A DNA stretch of 64,000 bases from Aedes albopictus (GCF_035046485.1 NC_085137.1:251370733-251434732); one strand, 5' to 3'; counted from the first letter of the stretch, positions 32,201-43,111 are shown. Notes: a model not told the origin generated them from the letters alone. Numbers and translations are program-made.

Positions 32201-32857
32201 ATCTACTATGTATGAAATTAGCTGAATGAAGCATTTACGCATTAGCATTAGCATTAGCATTACATGAAATATAATGTAATAGATATAAATTGCAAACTAA
32301 ATGAAACACAACATGTTTACTTAACAAACCAATTATTATTTCGAATTGACTTCTTGTTCCTTGGCTGATATTTAAGGATCCCATATTTTTAGCAATTTTG
32401 TAATAAAAAACTGCAGAATGATATTTATGCACGAGCACGATATGTTGCTGATACTTTTCAACTGTATTCGGTAAAACGAAAAATGCATGGAACATGATGC
32501 AGCAACGATGTGAGTGCTGTTGATTATTATACGGTAGACTACTGTGGGCTGGATACTTAGGGTGGGTATCAAAATTTAAAGTCTTATTCCTTAACTGTCT
32601 TATTTTTCGTTATGTGAATATCAATTTTGGGGGAACTTGCTAGAACTTATTGATTTTTTTGAATTAACATATACATATATACATTATATTTCACGAAACT
32701 ACACTAAAAATACTAAAATGGTGTTTTTTTCAATTTTCCCCGATGGATTATTTTTTCCACTTCCAAAACCTTATAAGGACTACCAATGCTGACTTTTAAC
32801 GAAGAGAAATCCGAGGTTCATGAAAGTGCGATAATATTCCATTTTCAACACACCGTG
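29247..32857 (+). mobile_element. Autonomous-looking DNA transposon with long TIRs, RAG/Transib-like
   Basis: The ends are CACGGTGTGTTG and its inverse, with about 140 bases of nearly identical inverted repeat on each side. A second inverted block (AAGTATCCAGCCCACAG with CTACCG) lies ~290-330 bases in (29546-29573 against 32532-32560). The 5-bp direct repeat TGCCC flanks it (29242-29246, 32858-32862). The total is 3611 bp. It carries a spliced transposase gene with no visible damage. CAC-type ends and a 5-bp duplication fit the Transib group, which is related to RAG1; the CACTA-Mirage-Chapaev group is the alternative. Confidence 0.85.
29919..32024 (+). CDS. DDE transposase, four exons, 643 codons, undamaged
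   Basis: Predicted exons are 29919-30117, 30174-30661, 30719-31169 and 31231-32024. All three introns are GT-AG and short (56, 57 and 61 bases), and the reading phase is kept at each. Motifs: CxxC pairs at 13/16 and 54/57; CxxC at 96/99; C134, C137, C143, H147, C149 (zinc-type); IDGGQGSLKF with Asp315; GDLKIINILAG with Asp381; FPCAFC with C400/C403; TPKFHKIHQH with H578, H581, H583; and SEQTTEAIHRDF with Glu600/Glu604. This gives a plausible D-D-E catalytic triad with an inserted CxxC/HxxxH zinc site, as in RAG1/Transib and Chapaev-type enzymes. It would cut and paste DNA bounded by its own TIRs. There are no internal stops. Confidence 0.75.
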
Positions 32858-33380
32858 TGCCCGACTTTCCCAGCTGTTAAAATGAGAGTTTTTTTTAGCG
32901 AAACTTACCACAACTATGGATGAAGACCAGCTCAGCGAAAGTGTCCAAATATGAAACTGAACGTACTGATAAAGAGCAAAATGAGCGATGGGTGGCGTTT
33001 TCGACTGCCAAAATCGCACACAAGACTGAGGACAAGCAAAAGGCATGCTATGAGGACCTGTATCCGAGTGTCAATACGAATCCGTGGGCTGACGCCTATG
33101 GAGTCGTAATTGCTAAGATGACGCGAGGAATAATGACTCCCTCGGGGTAATCTCCAGCATTATGATCGCTGGGAACTGGGCGGACGTTAAGGAATTTGCA
33201 GGGATTACAGAATCCACTAGTATGGGTAAGGCCTCAGGTTTGTATAGAACCTGACCCTGGCCTAAAAAGTAGTCATTGCAGAGGCTCCCGATATGTTCAG
33301 ATCTGCCATACAGAAATGTATGAACGAAGGAGTCTTTTCGGAGGTTTGAAATAGATGGAGCCTAGTACTACTGACAAAAA
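32858..33380 (+). pseudogene. R1-type fragment (linker and RT entry)
   Basis: The frame 32920-33150 reads ACYEDLYPSVNTNPWADAYG, the R1 region between endonuclease and RT. It is followed at about 33280-33375 by EAPDMFRSAIQKCMNEGVFS, the RT entry block, with stops. The first ~40 bases may still belong to the jockey-type element into which the transposon inserted. Confidence 0.6.
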
Positions 33381-33487
33381 TACAAACCATCAAAAATATA
33401 GTTGTGTCAGTTGTGGCGAGGCTAACCCCTTTGCAAGAAGCGGGTTGGCTAGGTCTCCGTTAAAGAGAGGAGAGGACCCAGACAACC

Positions 33488-33575
33488 AGTAATCGTATAA
33501 GATATGGATAAGATATGATATGAGATATCGTATAAGATATGGATAAGATATGATATGAGATATCGTATAAGTATA
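33488..33575. repeat. Two-unit tandem repeat, GATATGGATAAGATATGATA type
   Basis: The unit ATCGTATAAGATATGGATAA followed by GATATGATATGAG is present twice in direct orientation, then a partial third. The region 33380-33690 around it has no recognised gene. Confidence 0.8.
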
Positions 33576-33689
33576 TGGAAGTAGAAGTGCCCTGTGCACG
33601 CAGTGCCAGTATTGGAAGTCTAATTCCTTCCCGGATAACCAGTCAGTTGACGGTGCGTTGTTGATGAGGGCCATCAACCAAAATCGAAA

Positions 33690-35455
33690 CGGGCTGTCTG
33701 CGATGGAGGTAACTGTACATCAGCTTGGCAAAATCATCAACTTTGCGTCCTCGAAGTCCAACATAAGCAAGGACCTTAAGTAGGCCCTGTTTCGTTTCTC
33801 GTCGCAACAAAGCCTGCTTAAGCTTCTCGTGGAAACTGCATCAGCGGTAGAACCGCCGAAAGCAAAGATTACGTCGTCTACCCTGACGGAGGCCTTCGCT
33901 TTCGCAGGTATTCAAAAGGGTGTGGTGGATGCGACTGCTTTTGATAAGCACTAGCAAAAGCGGGTGATGCAGCTGTCAGGTGAGGAACTGCCTTACGATG
34001 CCCGCAAGGCTAGGCGGTTACTAACCTCGAAGGCCGGCAGGCTCCAGCCAGGCGTCCCGGAGACCTGGGACGGGCGGGCCAGAAAAGGTTGGCCCATCCC
34101 GGATGGAAAGGATCAGAGGGTTGCAAACTCTGTTAGGCCATCAGCAACAACCCCTTGGACGAGAGCAAACCTCCTACTTGGTTTAAGGGGGAACGAGCTG
34201 GTAACGGTGCTCTCGCGTGCGTACGATGCGACCATGCCTAGGCAAGTCCACCCTAGACATGGGAGACGACCGGCTTACTGGTGGACTCAAGCGATTGCGG
34301 ACCTGCGCCGCACCTGCCTATGGGACAAGCGGTGGATGCAGCGAGCAAGGATGTTTTCGATCACCTGGCAATCATTTGACTCATTTATCCATAATTCAGT
34401 TCAGAAGCATAATATTGAAATGAGACATTCGGCAAACTTGTAGATAAGTGTTTTTCCTACAATTATCACCAAGGACGCCATATCCTAACTCTCATATATG
34501 CGGCATGACAGCGCTAGTACCACCTACTCATACTAAACGATCGAAAAACCCGATCGTTTAGTATGAATAGAATAGGTAGTACTAACACCTTTACTCCGTA
34601 AATATAACAGTTAGAATATGGCGTCCTTGGTGATAATTCTAGGAAAAACAATAATCTACTAGTTTGTCGAAAATCACATTTTAATATTAGGCTTCTGAAC
34701 TGAGTTATAGACAAATGAGTCAAATGATTGCCAGATGATCGAAAACATCCTTGGCAGCGAGCATAAAGTGAGGATGAGCGAAACGAACGGCGGATGGTGT
34801 TCGCTGCTGCTAAAGTCACACTTAAGAGTCAGATAAGGGCAAGCAAAAAGACCTGTTTCGAGGGTCTCTGTCCAGAGTGCCAATGTGAATCCGTGGGATG
34901 GCCTTAAGAGTAGCTATTTCAGAGGCTCCCGAGATGTTCAGCTCTGCTATGCAGGAATGCCTGGACGAGGGAGTTTTTCCAGAAGTTTGGAAGCCGCAGA
35001 GCCTAGTTCTATTGCCAAAAGCGGGGAAAACATCCGCCGTTGACATATAGACCAATATGCTTAATCGACATGGTGGGAAAGGTGTTCGAAAAGATCATCC
35101 TCAACAGAATGTCGAGGCATACCGAGGGGGAAAATGGTCTCCCGAGCAAGCAGTTCAGCATCCGAAAGGGGAGGTCAACCGTTGACGATATCCTGTCGGT
35201 TACAAAAACCGCCGAGATAGAGCTCCAGCGTAAAAGGACGGGGATTCGCTGCTGGGCAGTAGTGACTCTGGATGTAAGGAATGCCTTCGTTAGCGCCAGT
35301 TGGGCGGCTATTGCCGATGTGCTTCTGCGTCTGGGGGTATCCGAGTACATATAAGATTCTCGGAAGATACTACCAGGATCGAGTATTTATTTACGACACG
35401 GAGATGGGTCGGAAGTGCTTTCACATAACGTCAGAAGTCCCGCAAGGAATACCAC
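33690..35455 (+). pseudogene. R1-clade element: endonuclease end to mid RT, split by a MITE
   Basis: The left part reads NELVTVLSRAYDATMPR and RRPAYWWTQAIADLRRTCLW (34190-34335), the end of the R1 endonuclease region. After the foldback MITE, the linker and RT follow: EAPEMFSSAMQECLDEGVFP (about 34932-34991), IDMVGKVFEKIILNRMSRHT, KQFSIRKGRSTVDDIL and VTLDVRNAFVSASWAAIADV, to about 35455. Upstream 33700-34000 may be gag or endonuclease with stops. Catalytic YADD is not reached before the copy ends against a second R1 in inverse orientation. Confidence 0.75.
34346..34753. mobile_element. 408-bp foldback hAT-type MITE (near-perfect hairpin)
   Basis: The 8-bp direct repeat GCAGCGAG flanks it (34338-34345, 34754-34761). 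The terminus CAAGGATGTTTTCGATC is perfectly inverted at the other end, and inverted pairing continues almost to the centre at about 34544-34550 (ACGATCG-AAAAACC-CGATCGT). The whole element is therefore one ~200-bp-arm hairpin. An 8-bp duplication and CAAGG ends suggest hAT. It splits the R1 linker. Confidence 0.9.
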
Positions 35456-35469
35456 GTTCGTTTCACTCT

Positions 35470-36530
35470 TCCTTAGTCCGTGTTCACTGCAGCCATAGCC
35501 TAGCCCGTAGGCAGGCTTGGCATAGGTATGCTTGAGTCCACATTTGTAAAGTGTACTTGCCTAGGCATGGTCACATAGCACGCATGCGAGAGCACCGCCA
35601 CCACCTCGTCTTCGCTTAAACCGAGTAGGTTTATCTCATGGCGGAGTGCTTCCCTAAATACCTCGTCGTTGAAGTATATCTTCCGTCTACGAGGGCTTGG
35701 CCTTGGTCTAGCCGCCTCTTTCTCTACTCGGTGCCTGCTGTTGTTGTAGTCGATACTGTAGCGAACCGCCAGTTGATCACTGTGAGTGTAGTCATCGTCT
35801 ACGCTTCAGTTCGAACTACTTGTTGGGTCTTCGCCCTGTCAGCACGGTCGTCATACAGCTTAGCATCTGCGTGAACTGCTCGATCGATCACTGCGGAGGC
35901 GCATAACAGCTTCAAAAGAAGACCCCGTTTACTTTGGTGGCGACGAAGTTCTCGTAGGTCGTAAACACTAACTCCAGGACGGGGTATTTACCTGCCGTCC
36001 ATATCGCCGTCATTTTTCCGGACCCATTCGCGACCCAATTACCGTTACCGGAGGGTTGCAGTTGCATGCCTGCGTCACAATAGTTCTGGTTCAGCTGCGT
36101 TACCTGCACTATGATTTGTCAGCTACAGCTCTTCTGAGGGCCGGGCACCTTGGACTTCCCGTTGGGTGCTTGCTGTTCACGGATTTCCGGAGCAAAATAA
36201 ACACGCGAGTGGACTCGTACCTACAGCCTTGTGCTTTATGGACTTCGTCGCCACATCGCCAACACTGTTTGCTCCTGTCAGGGCCTTTGCAGTTCAATCT
36301 GCTGAAGCAAATCTCCGATGGTTCGTGCAAGGTTAGTTGACATACTGACCAGCCCACCTTGAGCTTCCCCAGTTTAATGGTGCGTGCATACGACGGATCG
36401 CCAAAACATCGTCGTATGTTGAGAAGGCAGAGAGAGTGATATTCCTTCAGCAAGAGTAGATGTACACCTAATGCACAGTTGATGTAAGAGTCCTTATTTG
36501 GAGCTCGGACGTCCATCGGCCATCCATGAC
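35470..36530 (-). pseudogene. R1-clade element, minus strand: gag C-terminus and endonuclease start
   Basis: On the minus strand, 36109-36591 includes QCWRCGDEVHKAQGCR, a CCHC-type zinc knuckle as in R1 gag. Then 35912-36109 reads MQVTQLNQNYCDAGMQL and GNWVANGSGKMTAIWT, the start of the R1 endonuclease. Sequence to about 35470 is its degenerate continuation, including an inverse match to the 34160-34260 block. It meets the plus-strand R1 head-on near 35460. Confidence 0.72.
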
Positions 36531-36668
36531 ATGGAGAGCAGACGCTGCTGTTGTGAGCCGCAAATCCTGGAGAAAAGACTTGCAGAAGCAAACCCCCCTT
36601 CCTTATTAGTCTACGACCTAATCCTCACTGCGGTTGGTTACTAGATCTTCCCTAAGGTCGCTCACAGT
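36530..36668 (-). mobile_element. RTE-A 5'UTR fragment, minus strand
   Basis: The stretch with GAAGCAAACCCCCC, CTACGACC, GGTTGGTTAC and GATCTTCCCTAAGGT follows the same order as 8710-8815, part of the RTE-A leader. There is no coding sequence. Confidence 0.7.
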
Positions 36669-36689
36669 TTATATATTTGCTTCAAAATG

Positions 36690-37767
36690 CTTTATTTGTT
36701 GAGGCATATTCTTAACAACTAACGGACACAGAATTCAGACAATTTAAGAAATATCAAAATTGTGTTTTTGTTGTTTTACAAAATATTGGTCGTTAGTTTA
36801 AAAGTTTTTTTTTTTCGGAAACTTTCGTATGGTTATTACAACACTTTTTTAAAATTCAATTTTGAACCAAATATTGAGATACCATACATTATTTTTCAGT
36901 TTATTTGTGGAAGTGCGACGAGCCATACAAAATTCAGAGGCTAAGAGGGGGGTTTAAATTAAATTGGACAATTGTCGCGTAGTAAGTTGAAAAGATCATC
37001 CTCTACTAGTAAATAGTTTTGTATACTTATCAACCTAAACGCCTTCACTGGCAAGCATAACACAAAACAGCACAAAACTGTGAAGCAGATAACAATTTCA
37101 AAGGAAAAAAAATAAACATTATCCGAACGTCGGAAAGCCGATAGCTGAAGGGCATTCCCATTTTCAGTGGGAAATCAAGCAAAAATTCTATCTCACACCC
37201 GCACCCAGTTTTTCAACTGACGTGCACAATGAGCTTCCTTTTTCCTTGCCCGAAACCCGATTTATGGCAGCAGACTACTAGTAGGTATAGTTCGGAAAAG
37301 CTCTAAAGATTGAGCCCTCTTCTCCCTTCGGTAGGTAGGTAGGTAGGACCTTTCGTCATTTAGGTGCTCGTAGTTCTTCCGATCAGGATGGAACCAAAAA
37401 TCGATGCCTAAGGCCTGTCTCCTGTATTGTTGTGATGCTGCCTGGTTTCACCACCAGCATGCTGTGTGTATAACAAACCAAACTATTGTGGTTTTTTCGG
37501 TGATGACTTTTTGTATCGTAAGCCGAGCAGTCATTTTTTTTGCAGTGGCATTAAGAAGCACATGTGTTATGGAATTTGTGATTGACTTGTCTGATTAAAA
37601 GGGAAATCATTTCTTCAATCTCTCTAACGTCATAAAAATTGATGTGATTTTAAGGGAATTTAAGTCAGCTCTGGAATAATTTGCGCAATGTACTCCAAGT
37701 TTTGTTCCTTCTATTTACTTAATCAAAACAATTAATTAATTAATTAGTTAATTGCTAAAATCCAATC
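36690..37767. other. No gene recognised
   Basis: A/T-rich sequence with frames under 65 codons. Two small simple repeats are present: GGTAGGTAGGTAGGTAGG near 37331 and (AATT)n near 37731. I cannot support any gene. Confidence 0.5.
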
Positions 37768-37773
37768 AGTTTA

Positions 37774-37824
37774 AGCCGCATAATATTCTTGACATTATTG
37801 TCAAGAATATTATAAGGCTTAAGC
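37774..37824. repeat. Short perfect-type palindrome beside an RTE-B fragment
   Basis: TAATATTCTTGACA and its inverse TGTCAAGAATATTA surround TTAT, and the outer arms (GTTTAAGCC / GGCTTAAGC) extend the stem to about 23 bp. It lies directly left of the RTE-B fragment and may be a MITE remnant or a repair product. Confidence 0.75.
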
Positions 37825-37833
37825 TGATGACGG

Positions 37834-38160
37834 CGGAGTGCAGATGGAAGACGGGACTTGGAGAAGGCGAATGAACCACGAGCTGCATCAGCTGCTGAGA
37901 GAACCAACCATCGTCCACACCGTGAAAATCGGGAGGCTGACGGTGGACGGGTCACGTCATCAGAATGTCGGATAGCAACCCGACTAAAATGGTTCTCGAG
38001 AGTCATCCGACCGGTACAAGAAGACGTGGAGTGCAGCGAGCTAGGTGGGTCGACCAAGTGGAGGACGATCTGCGGACACTACGCAGAGTGCGGAACTGGG
38101 AACAAACAGCCATGGACCGAGTGTATAGCAGAGGCCACCCCGGCTTTAGCCTGATCGGTA
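37834..38160 (+). mobile_element. RTE-B 3' fragment
   Basis: The frames contain MSDSNPTKMVLESHPTGTRR and RARWVDQVEDDLRTLRRVRN, the C-terminal end of the RTE-B polyprotein, then ATPALA-like sequence and the short 3' end GGTAAGTA near 38155. It begins within the CGGCGGAGTGCAGATGG block, so it is strongly 5'-truncated. Confidence 0.85.
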
Positions 38161-38543
38161 AGTACAGAAATTGCTACAGCGTAACCTGGAGTAATCAACA
38201 GAACAGAAACCAATCATTCCGCAAGCTGTACAACCCAGTCCATCAAGCTCCGAAGTTCAACGGGAATACTCTACACTATCCGGCTTCACATTTTCTGAAG
38301 GATTTCGAAGTCTACGTCAACAACCTTAAATGTTATTATATCGCGCCGTGCCAACAGTGGAACGAAATTTTCTACTCCTGTCTGGAAAATGATGCGCACA
38401 ATTGGAGTTACGTGTTCGGTAGCAATTATATTCAGTACGATCAGCTGCGATCGGCATTCCTGCGACGGTTTTGGCGTCAAAATGTCCAACGGAGAATTAA
38501 AAAGGAGTTTTTCTACGGCACTTATCGGCAATATGGAATATAG
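38160..38543 (+). pseudogene. Gag-like frame fused downstream of the RTE-B end
   Basis: About 128 codons continue in frame with the RTE-B fragment but are unrelated to it. Motifs are APKFNGNTLHYPASHFLKDF, then a helix-rich stretch, then YDQLRSAFLRRFWRQNVQ and FFYGTYRQYG. The order 'F-x-G ... FL-x-x-FE ... W ... Y-x-x-L-x-x-AFL-x-RFW' resembles the capsid domain of LTR-retrotransposon or domesticated gag. No protease or RT follows, so this is a fragment. The assignment is by pattern only. Confidence 0.4.
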
Positions 38544-38559
38544 ACCAAAGAGCCTTAGT

Positions 38560-39095
38560 TGAAGCATTTTCAGCCGTTCTTCTTTTTCCTTCCTTTTCCT
38601 TACGGATGGTTTTCAATTCTTCCTCCTTCTGAGTAATCGATGATTTCATTTCCTTCACCATTTTTCCCAGTTTCTCATCTTCCGCCTTCTTTTCCGCCTC
38701 CGTGCATCTTCCACTTTTCTTTTACTTTTCTCTTCTTCTAAGTGAGATTTATAGCTTTGATAAGCTTTGTATGACAGCGATAAAAGATCTTTGTCGGTAG
38801 GAACTTGCTGTGGTTTGTTATCGCATGATTTCAGTGCACTTTTAATAGTCATTATTCCATTTAAGTACACTTGTTAATCGACGATCTATCGTATGTTAGC
38901 ATTCATGCAGAAGTAGAAAATCACCGCTCAACATCGGAATTCCTGTGTGATACAGAGACACCACCAGTTTCCGAGCATGCAGTTGATTTTTAATCCACTT
39001 CGGTGCGTAATCGCAGTTGCGAAGGTCCTTGTCGTCCCATCCATGTTGTTCGATAGCTTGGTATCATTTTCCACGGGAAAGGATTTAGAGCATTC
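38560..39095 (-). other. Unassigned, contains a charged coiled-coil-like frame
   Basis: The minus-strand frame 38655-38870 (71 codons) is rich in Glu, Lys and Arg (HLEEEKSKRKVEDARRRKRR). The next block, 38928-39090, carries Cys-rich sequence that runs into the RTE-B leader. I recognise no family. It may be part of the same element as the gag-like frame, in the opposite orientation. Confidence 0.3.
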
Positions 39096-40278
39096 TTTAC
39101 AGAACTGGCACGATGGCCCTCCGGCGTGACAAGAGTGTTGGCGTAGGCCCAATAAGCCACCCGTAAAAATCCCCATTGCGAATAACATAGGAGAAAATAC
39201 GACTCGATACAATCGGCTCCAAGAGATTGAGGAGGAGGTTGGCCGGTTGAAAAACAACAAAGCCGCTAGATCAGATCAACTACCAAACCAGCTTCTAAAA
39301 TACGGTGGAGAAGCACTGGTGAGAGCACTACACTGGGTCATTACCAAGATTTGGGAGGAGGAAGTATTACCGGAGGAATGGATGGAAGGTATCGTGTGTC
39401 CCACCTACAAAAAGCGCGACATGTTGGATTGCGGGAACTACCGCGCGATCACACTACTGAGTGCTGCCTACAAGATACTCTCTCAAATTTTATGCCGTCA
39501 TCTATCACCGATTGCAAGAGAGTTCGTGGGGCAATATCAGGCTGGATTTATGGGTGAACGCGCTACAACGGACCAGATGTTCGCCATCCGCCAGGTGTTG
39601 CAGAAATGCCGCGAATACAACGTGCTCACACATCACTTGTTCATCGATTTCAAATCGGCGTATGATACAATCGATCGAGAACAGCTATGGCAGATTATGC
39701 ACGAATACGGATTCCCGGATAAACTGATACGATTAATGAAGGCGACGATGGATCGAGTGATGTGCGTAGTTCGAGTTTCAGGGACACTCTCGAGTCCCTT
39801 CGAATCTCGCAGAGGGTTACGGCAAGGGTATGCTCTTTCGTGCTTGCAACATTGCTTTAGACGGTGTAATTAGGAGAGTGGGGAGAGAGTGGAACGATTT
39901 TCACGAAGTCCGTTCAGCTGCTTGGTTTCGCTGATGATATTGATATTATTGCTCGTAAATTTGAGACGATGGCGGAAACGTAAATCCGACTAAAGAGTGA
40001 AGCCAGGCGAATCGGATTAGTCATTAATGTGTCGAAGACAAAGTACATGATGGCAAAGGGCTCCAGGGAGGAATCACCGCGCCCGCCACCACAAATTTAT
40101 ATCGACGATGATGAAATCGAGTCGGTTGAAGAATTCGTGTACTTGGGCTCACTGGTGACCGCCGACAACGACACCAGCAGAGAAATTCAGAGGCGCATTG
40201 TGGCAGGAAATCGTGCTTACTTTGGACTCCGCAGAACTCTACGATCGAATAAAGTTCGCCGTAACATGAAGTTAAAAG

Positions 40279-40500
40279 ACAATTCACACCGTCTTCAGCC
40301 AGAGGCTGCACAGACTAAACATTACACTTACATTGGACAACGGACAACACACAAGAACACCCAGTGGCCCAGTGGTAAATTTTTCGTTTGAAGAAAAGTT
40401 TTCACCGACTGGAGCGGGAATCGAACCCTCACTCCGAGGCTTACGATACGCCTAGATGACTGACGCCTCTAACCGCACGGCCACGAAGCCCACACATCAG
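40279..40500 (-). mobile_element. tRNA-headed SINE (Feilai-like), minus strand
   Basis: On the minus strand, TGGCCGTGCGGTTAGAGGCG (near 40470-40489) fits an A box and GGTTCGATTCC (40421-40431) a B box. The body runs on to about 40279. The surrounding RTE-B resumes with TATCTACTATCTC. The duplication is short and unclear (AGTTAA / GCTAAC). Feilai-like is a guess from the tRNA head and host type. Confidence 0.75.
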
Positions 40501-40689
40501 GCTAACTATCTACTATCTCGCTGATTAGACCGGTCCTATATGGGCACGAAACATGGACCCTACGTGCAGAGAACCAATGCGCCCGTGGAGTTTTCGAACG
40601 GAAGGTGTTGCGTACCATTTACGGCGGAGTGCAGATGGAAGACGGGACTTGGAGAAGGCCAATGAGCCACGAGCTGCATCAGCTGCTAA

Positions 40690-40854
40690 GGGAGCGTCCA
40701 TAAATTACGTCACGCAAAAATTGTCCATTTTCAACCCCCCTCCTCCCTATGTCACACTTTTTGTATGAGACCTCTGGAATTTTTGTATGGGTTGTCACAC
40801 TTCACTCAACCCCCCCTCTCCCCTAAAAGCGTGACGTAATTTATGGACGTTCCC
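40690..40854. mobile_element. 165-bp PIF/Harbinger-type MITE, TAA duplication
   Basis: TAA flanks both ends (40687-40689, 40855-40857). The ends GGGAGCGTCCATAAATTACG and the inverse CGTAATTTATGGACGTTCCC form ~25-bp TIRs, followed inside by (A)CGTCACGC. A 3-bp TAA duplication is the Harbinger signature. Excising it restores the RTE-B reading order around the LLREP block. Truncated relatives lie at 41527-41575 and 52085-52175. Confidence 0.9.
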
Positions 40855-41135
40855 TAAGAGAACCAACCATCGTCCATACCACGAAAATCGGGAGGCTACG
40901 GTGGGCGGATCACGTCTTCAGGATAGCGGATAGCGACCCGACTAAAATGGTTCTCGAGAGTCATCCGACCGGTACAAGAAGACGTGGAACGCAGCGAGCT
41001 AGGTGGGTCGACCAAGTGGAGGACGATCTGCGGACCCTACGCAGATTGCGGAACTGGAGACAAACAGCCATGGACCGAGTAAAATGGAGGCGGCTACTAT
41101 GCATAGCAGAGGCCACCCCGGCCTTAGCCTGATCG

Positions 41136-43110
41136 GTAAGGTAAGTAAGCATTCTTACAATACGCTTTGGTATCTCCGTGTTCTTTACCCAATCCGAAAT
41201 TTGGCACCCATTTGAGTCGGTTTTTCTGAGTCACTTGATACGGAACGTGCACATTTCCATTTTTATTTGAAAATCGTCAATAATGTTCAGCATACTTTCT
41301 AATAAAATTAAGTATTGTGAACAAAATTGAAACTATTTACTGAATACACAAAAAAAGGCCAAAACTCGTGAAAAACGGATAGATTTTTAAAATGAAAATT
41401 CACTTTTGCACCACATCCCCCCACGTTCAACAAATTTTCGCACTTTGTTTGAGCTCGAGTGCAGATATGCGGTTGAAGAACACTAGTCATCTCTTCTATT
41501 TGCTTGCGTTCTTATGAGTTAATGAAAGGGAACGTCCATAAATTACGTCACGCAAAAATTGGTCATTTTCAACCCTGGGTTTTATGTATACCATGTGGAG
41601 AAGTTTTTTTTAACATATTCGTTTCTGATCGAGCAGAGCTGCACTCAACCTATCACTAACTCTGTACAATACGGACACTCGATCAAGACCTCCCGAGGTG
41701 GCTCAACTCAAGCACATGGGAATTTCTATTGCTCAGATGCAGCGTCTTGAGAACAATTGTGAGGCACGTTGTCAATTATTACGTCCGCATAGATAAGTTA
41801 TAGCATATTGCGCGCTGAGCTCACTACAATGCACTATTAAAATGAATGACCCAAAATGATTCCGGATTAGATCGCAAAAGAATACCCTTTTCAGGATATT
41901 GTTCAATCTGGGCAGGTCTCGCAGGGTTTTGTGTTTAAAGTGGCACAATGAAAGCCCTCCACCTCGCCAACAACAATTTCCATGTGGCCAAAATTGAAAA
42001 CGTGATTAATCCTTCTTTTCGCTGCCGGCGAATTCTTCCGTCTAGCAGAAAATTCCAACATTGTACCTTAGGAATGGCGAGGAAAGCGGCCAGCGCACAC
42101 AAAAAAGAATCCATCTTTTGCAAGTCACCGCCATGTTGCTTTCGGTATACGAGTGGACCTAGGAATGGACTGCATGCCCTCTAACCCTATTTTTTGTTGT
42201 TCCGTCCGTTGTGCTTTGCTCTTTCTGCTCCGTTCAAAATGGCGCTACACAGTAGTTTCGTTTCGGAAGCACCGGCATGCGGAGCCTCGTCGGAAAAAGG
42301 GAAATATTTTATTCATAAACACGAAAGAGTGGATTCCGCCCGAGCTCTTCTTACCGGTCCGAGGTATGTCGGTTGGTTGGTTGGTTGGTGGGCTTTCGGA
42401 AAACTGCATCACTCGGTCAAATACCACGGATCAGGAAAGGTGGCACCTGCCGGCGATAAACCCGCTGCTGCTTGCGAGCTTATTCAAGTTTTGTGAGTAG
42501 GTTGCCTGCCACCGACCGACTATGTTGGCGGAGAACGACGACGGCGCGCAGAGAAGTAAATTGGCAAGATAAAAATAACAATTTCCATTCAGAATTTGTA
42601 ATCTCTCTCGCTTCAAAGGTAACAACTGCTTGCGTATCTCTGTTCGCTGCTGGCTGGTGCTGTGGTGGGTATTTCACTGGAATTCAGAGTTGTTTTAGCA
42701 GATTTGCGGTTTGTGCGAAATATGCTTTCGAATACGCGGATCAGTAGGGCAACCAGAATACTGCTTTGAGCTGGTCGCAGGCTGAAACACTTTGATGTTA
42801 TGGAATTGAATGATGACTAAATTTAAAAGCAGGCACGTGCATTGGTATTTATACCGCAATTGAAAGTCAAATTTATCAATATATTTTTCACGATAGTATT
42901 CAAAGTTGTCTACCGTTAACCAGGGCAAAATTTATCAGTCGCGGATTGAATTGTAATTCCGTATGAGCAACTTCTACACGTTGTTGCTCGGCTGAATACT
43001 TGCCTATTATTGCACACTTGATGCTTTTCTTATGTGAACTTCCATTATGCCTAACGTTCACTATGACTAATGTCTTAAATTAAAATAAATAAATAATTAA
43101 CATTCTTATG
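41136..43110. other. No gene recognised, contains a MITE stub
   Basis: About 2 kb of low-complexity-free sequence with overlapping short frames in the 41940-42750 segment and a GGTT microsatellite near 42372. No family is recognised. At 41527-41575, GGGAACGTCCATAAATTACG continues for 49 bases as the Harbinger-type MITE and then breaks off. Confidence 0.5.
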
Positions 43111-43111
43111 T

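Larger units (their letters stand above)
39098..41135 (+). pseudogene. RTE-B copy with internal deletion and two insertions
   Basis: The 5' leader (GGCACGATGGCCCTCCGGCG, 39107-39126) jumps at about 39219 from the pre-endonuclease segment straight to the RT entry (LQEIEEEVGRLKNNKAA-like), so the whole endonuclease is missing. RT then runs through QYQAGFMGERATTDQMF and RRGLRQG with frame breaks near 39830 and 39980, and the C-terminal domain follows. It is interrupted by a SINE (about 40279-40500) and a 165-bp MITE (40690-40854). The tail ends at about 41135. Confidence 0.85.

Noticed and set aside
42194..42500. Overlapping 100- to 115-codon plus-strand frames
   Set aside because: Two frames overlap with no recognised motif, splice signals or codon pattern that favours either; left unassigned.
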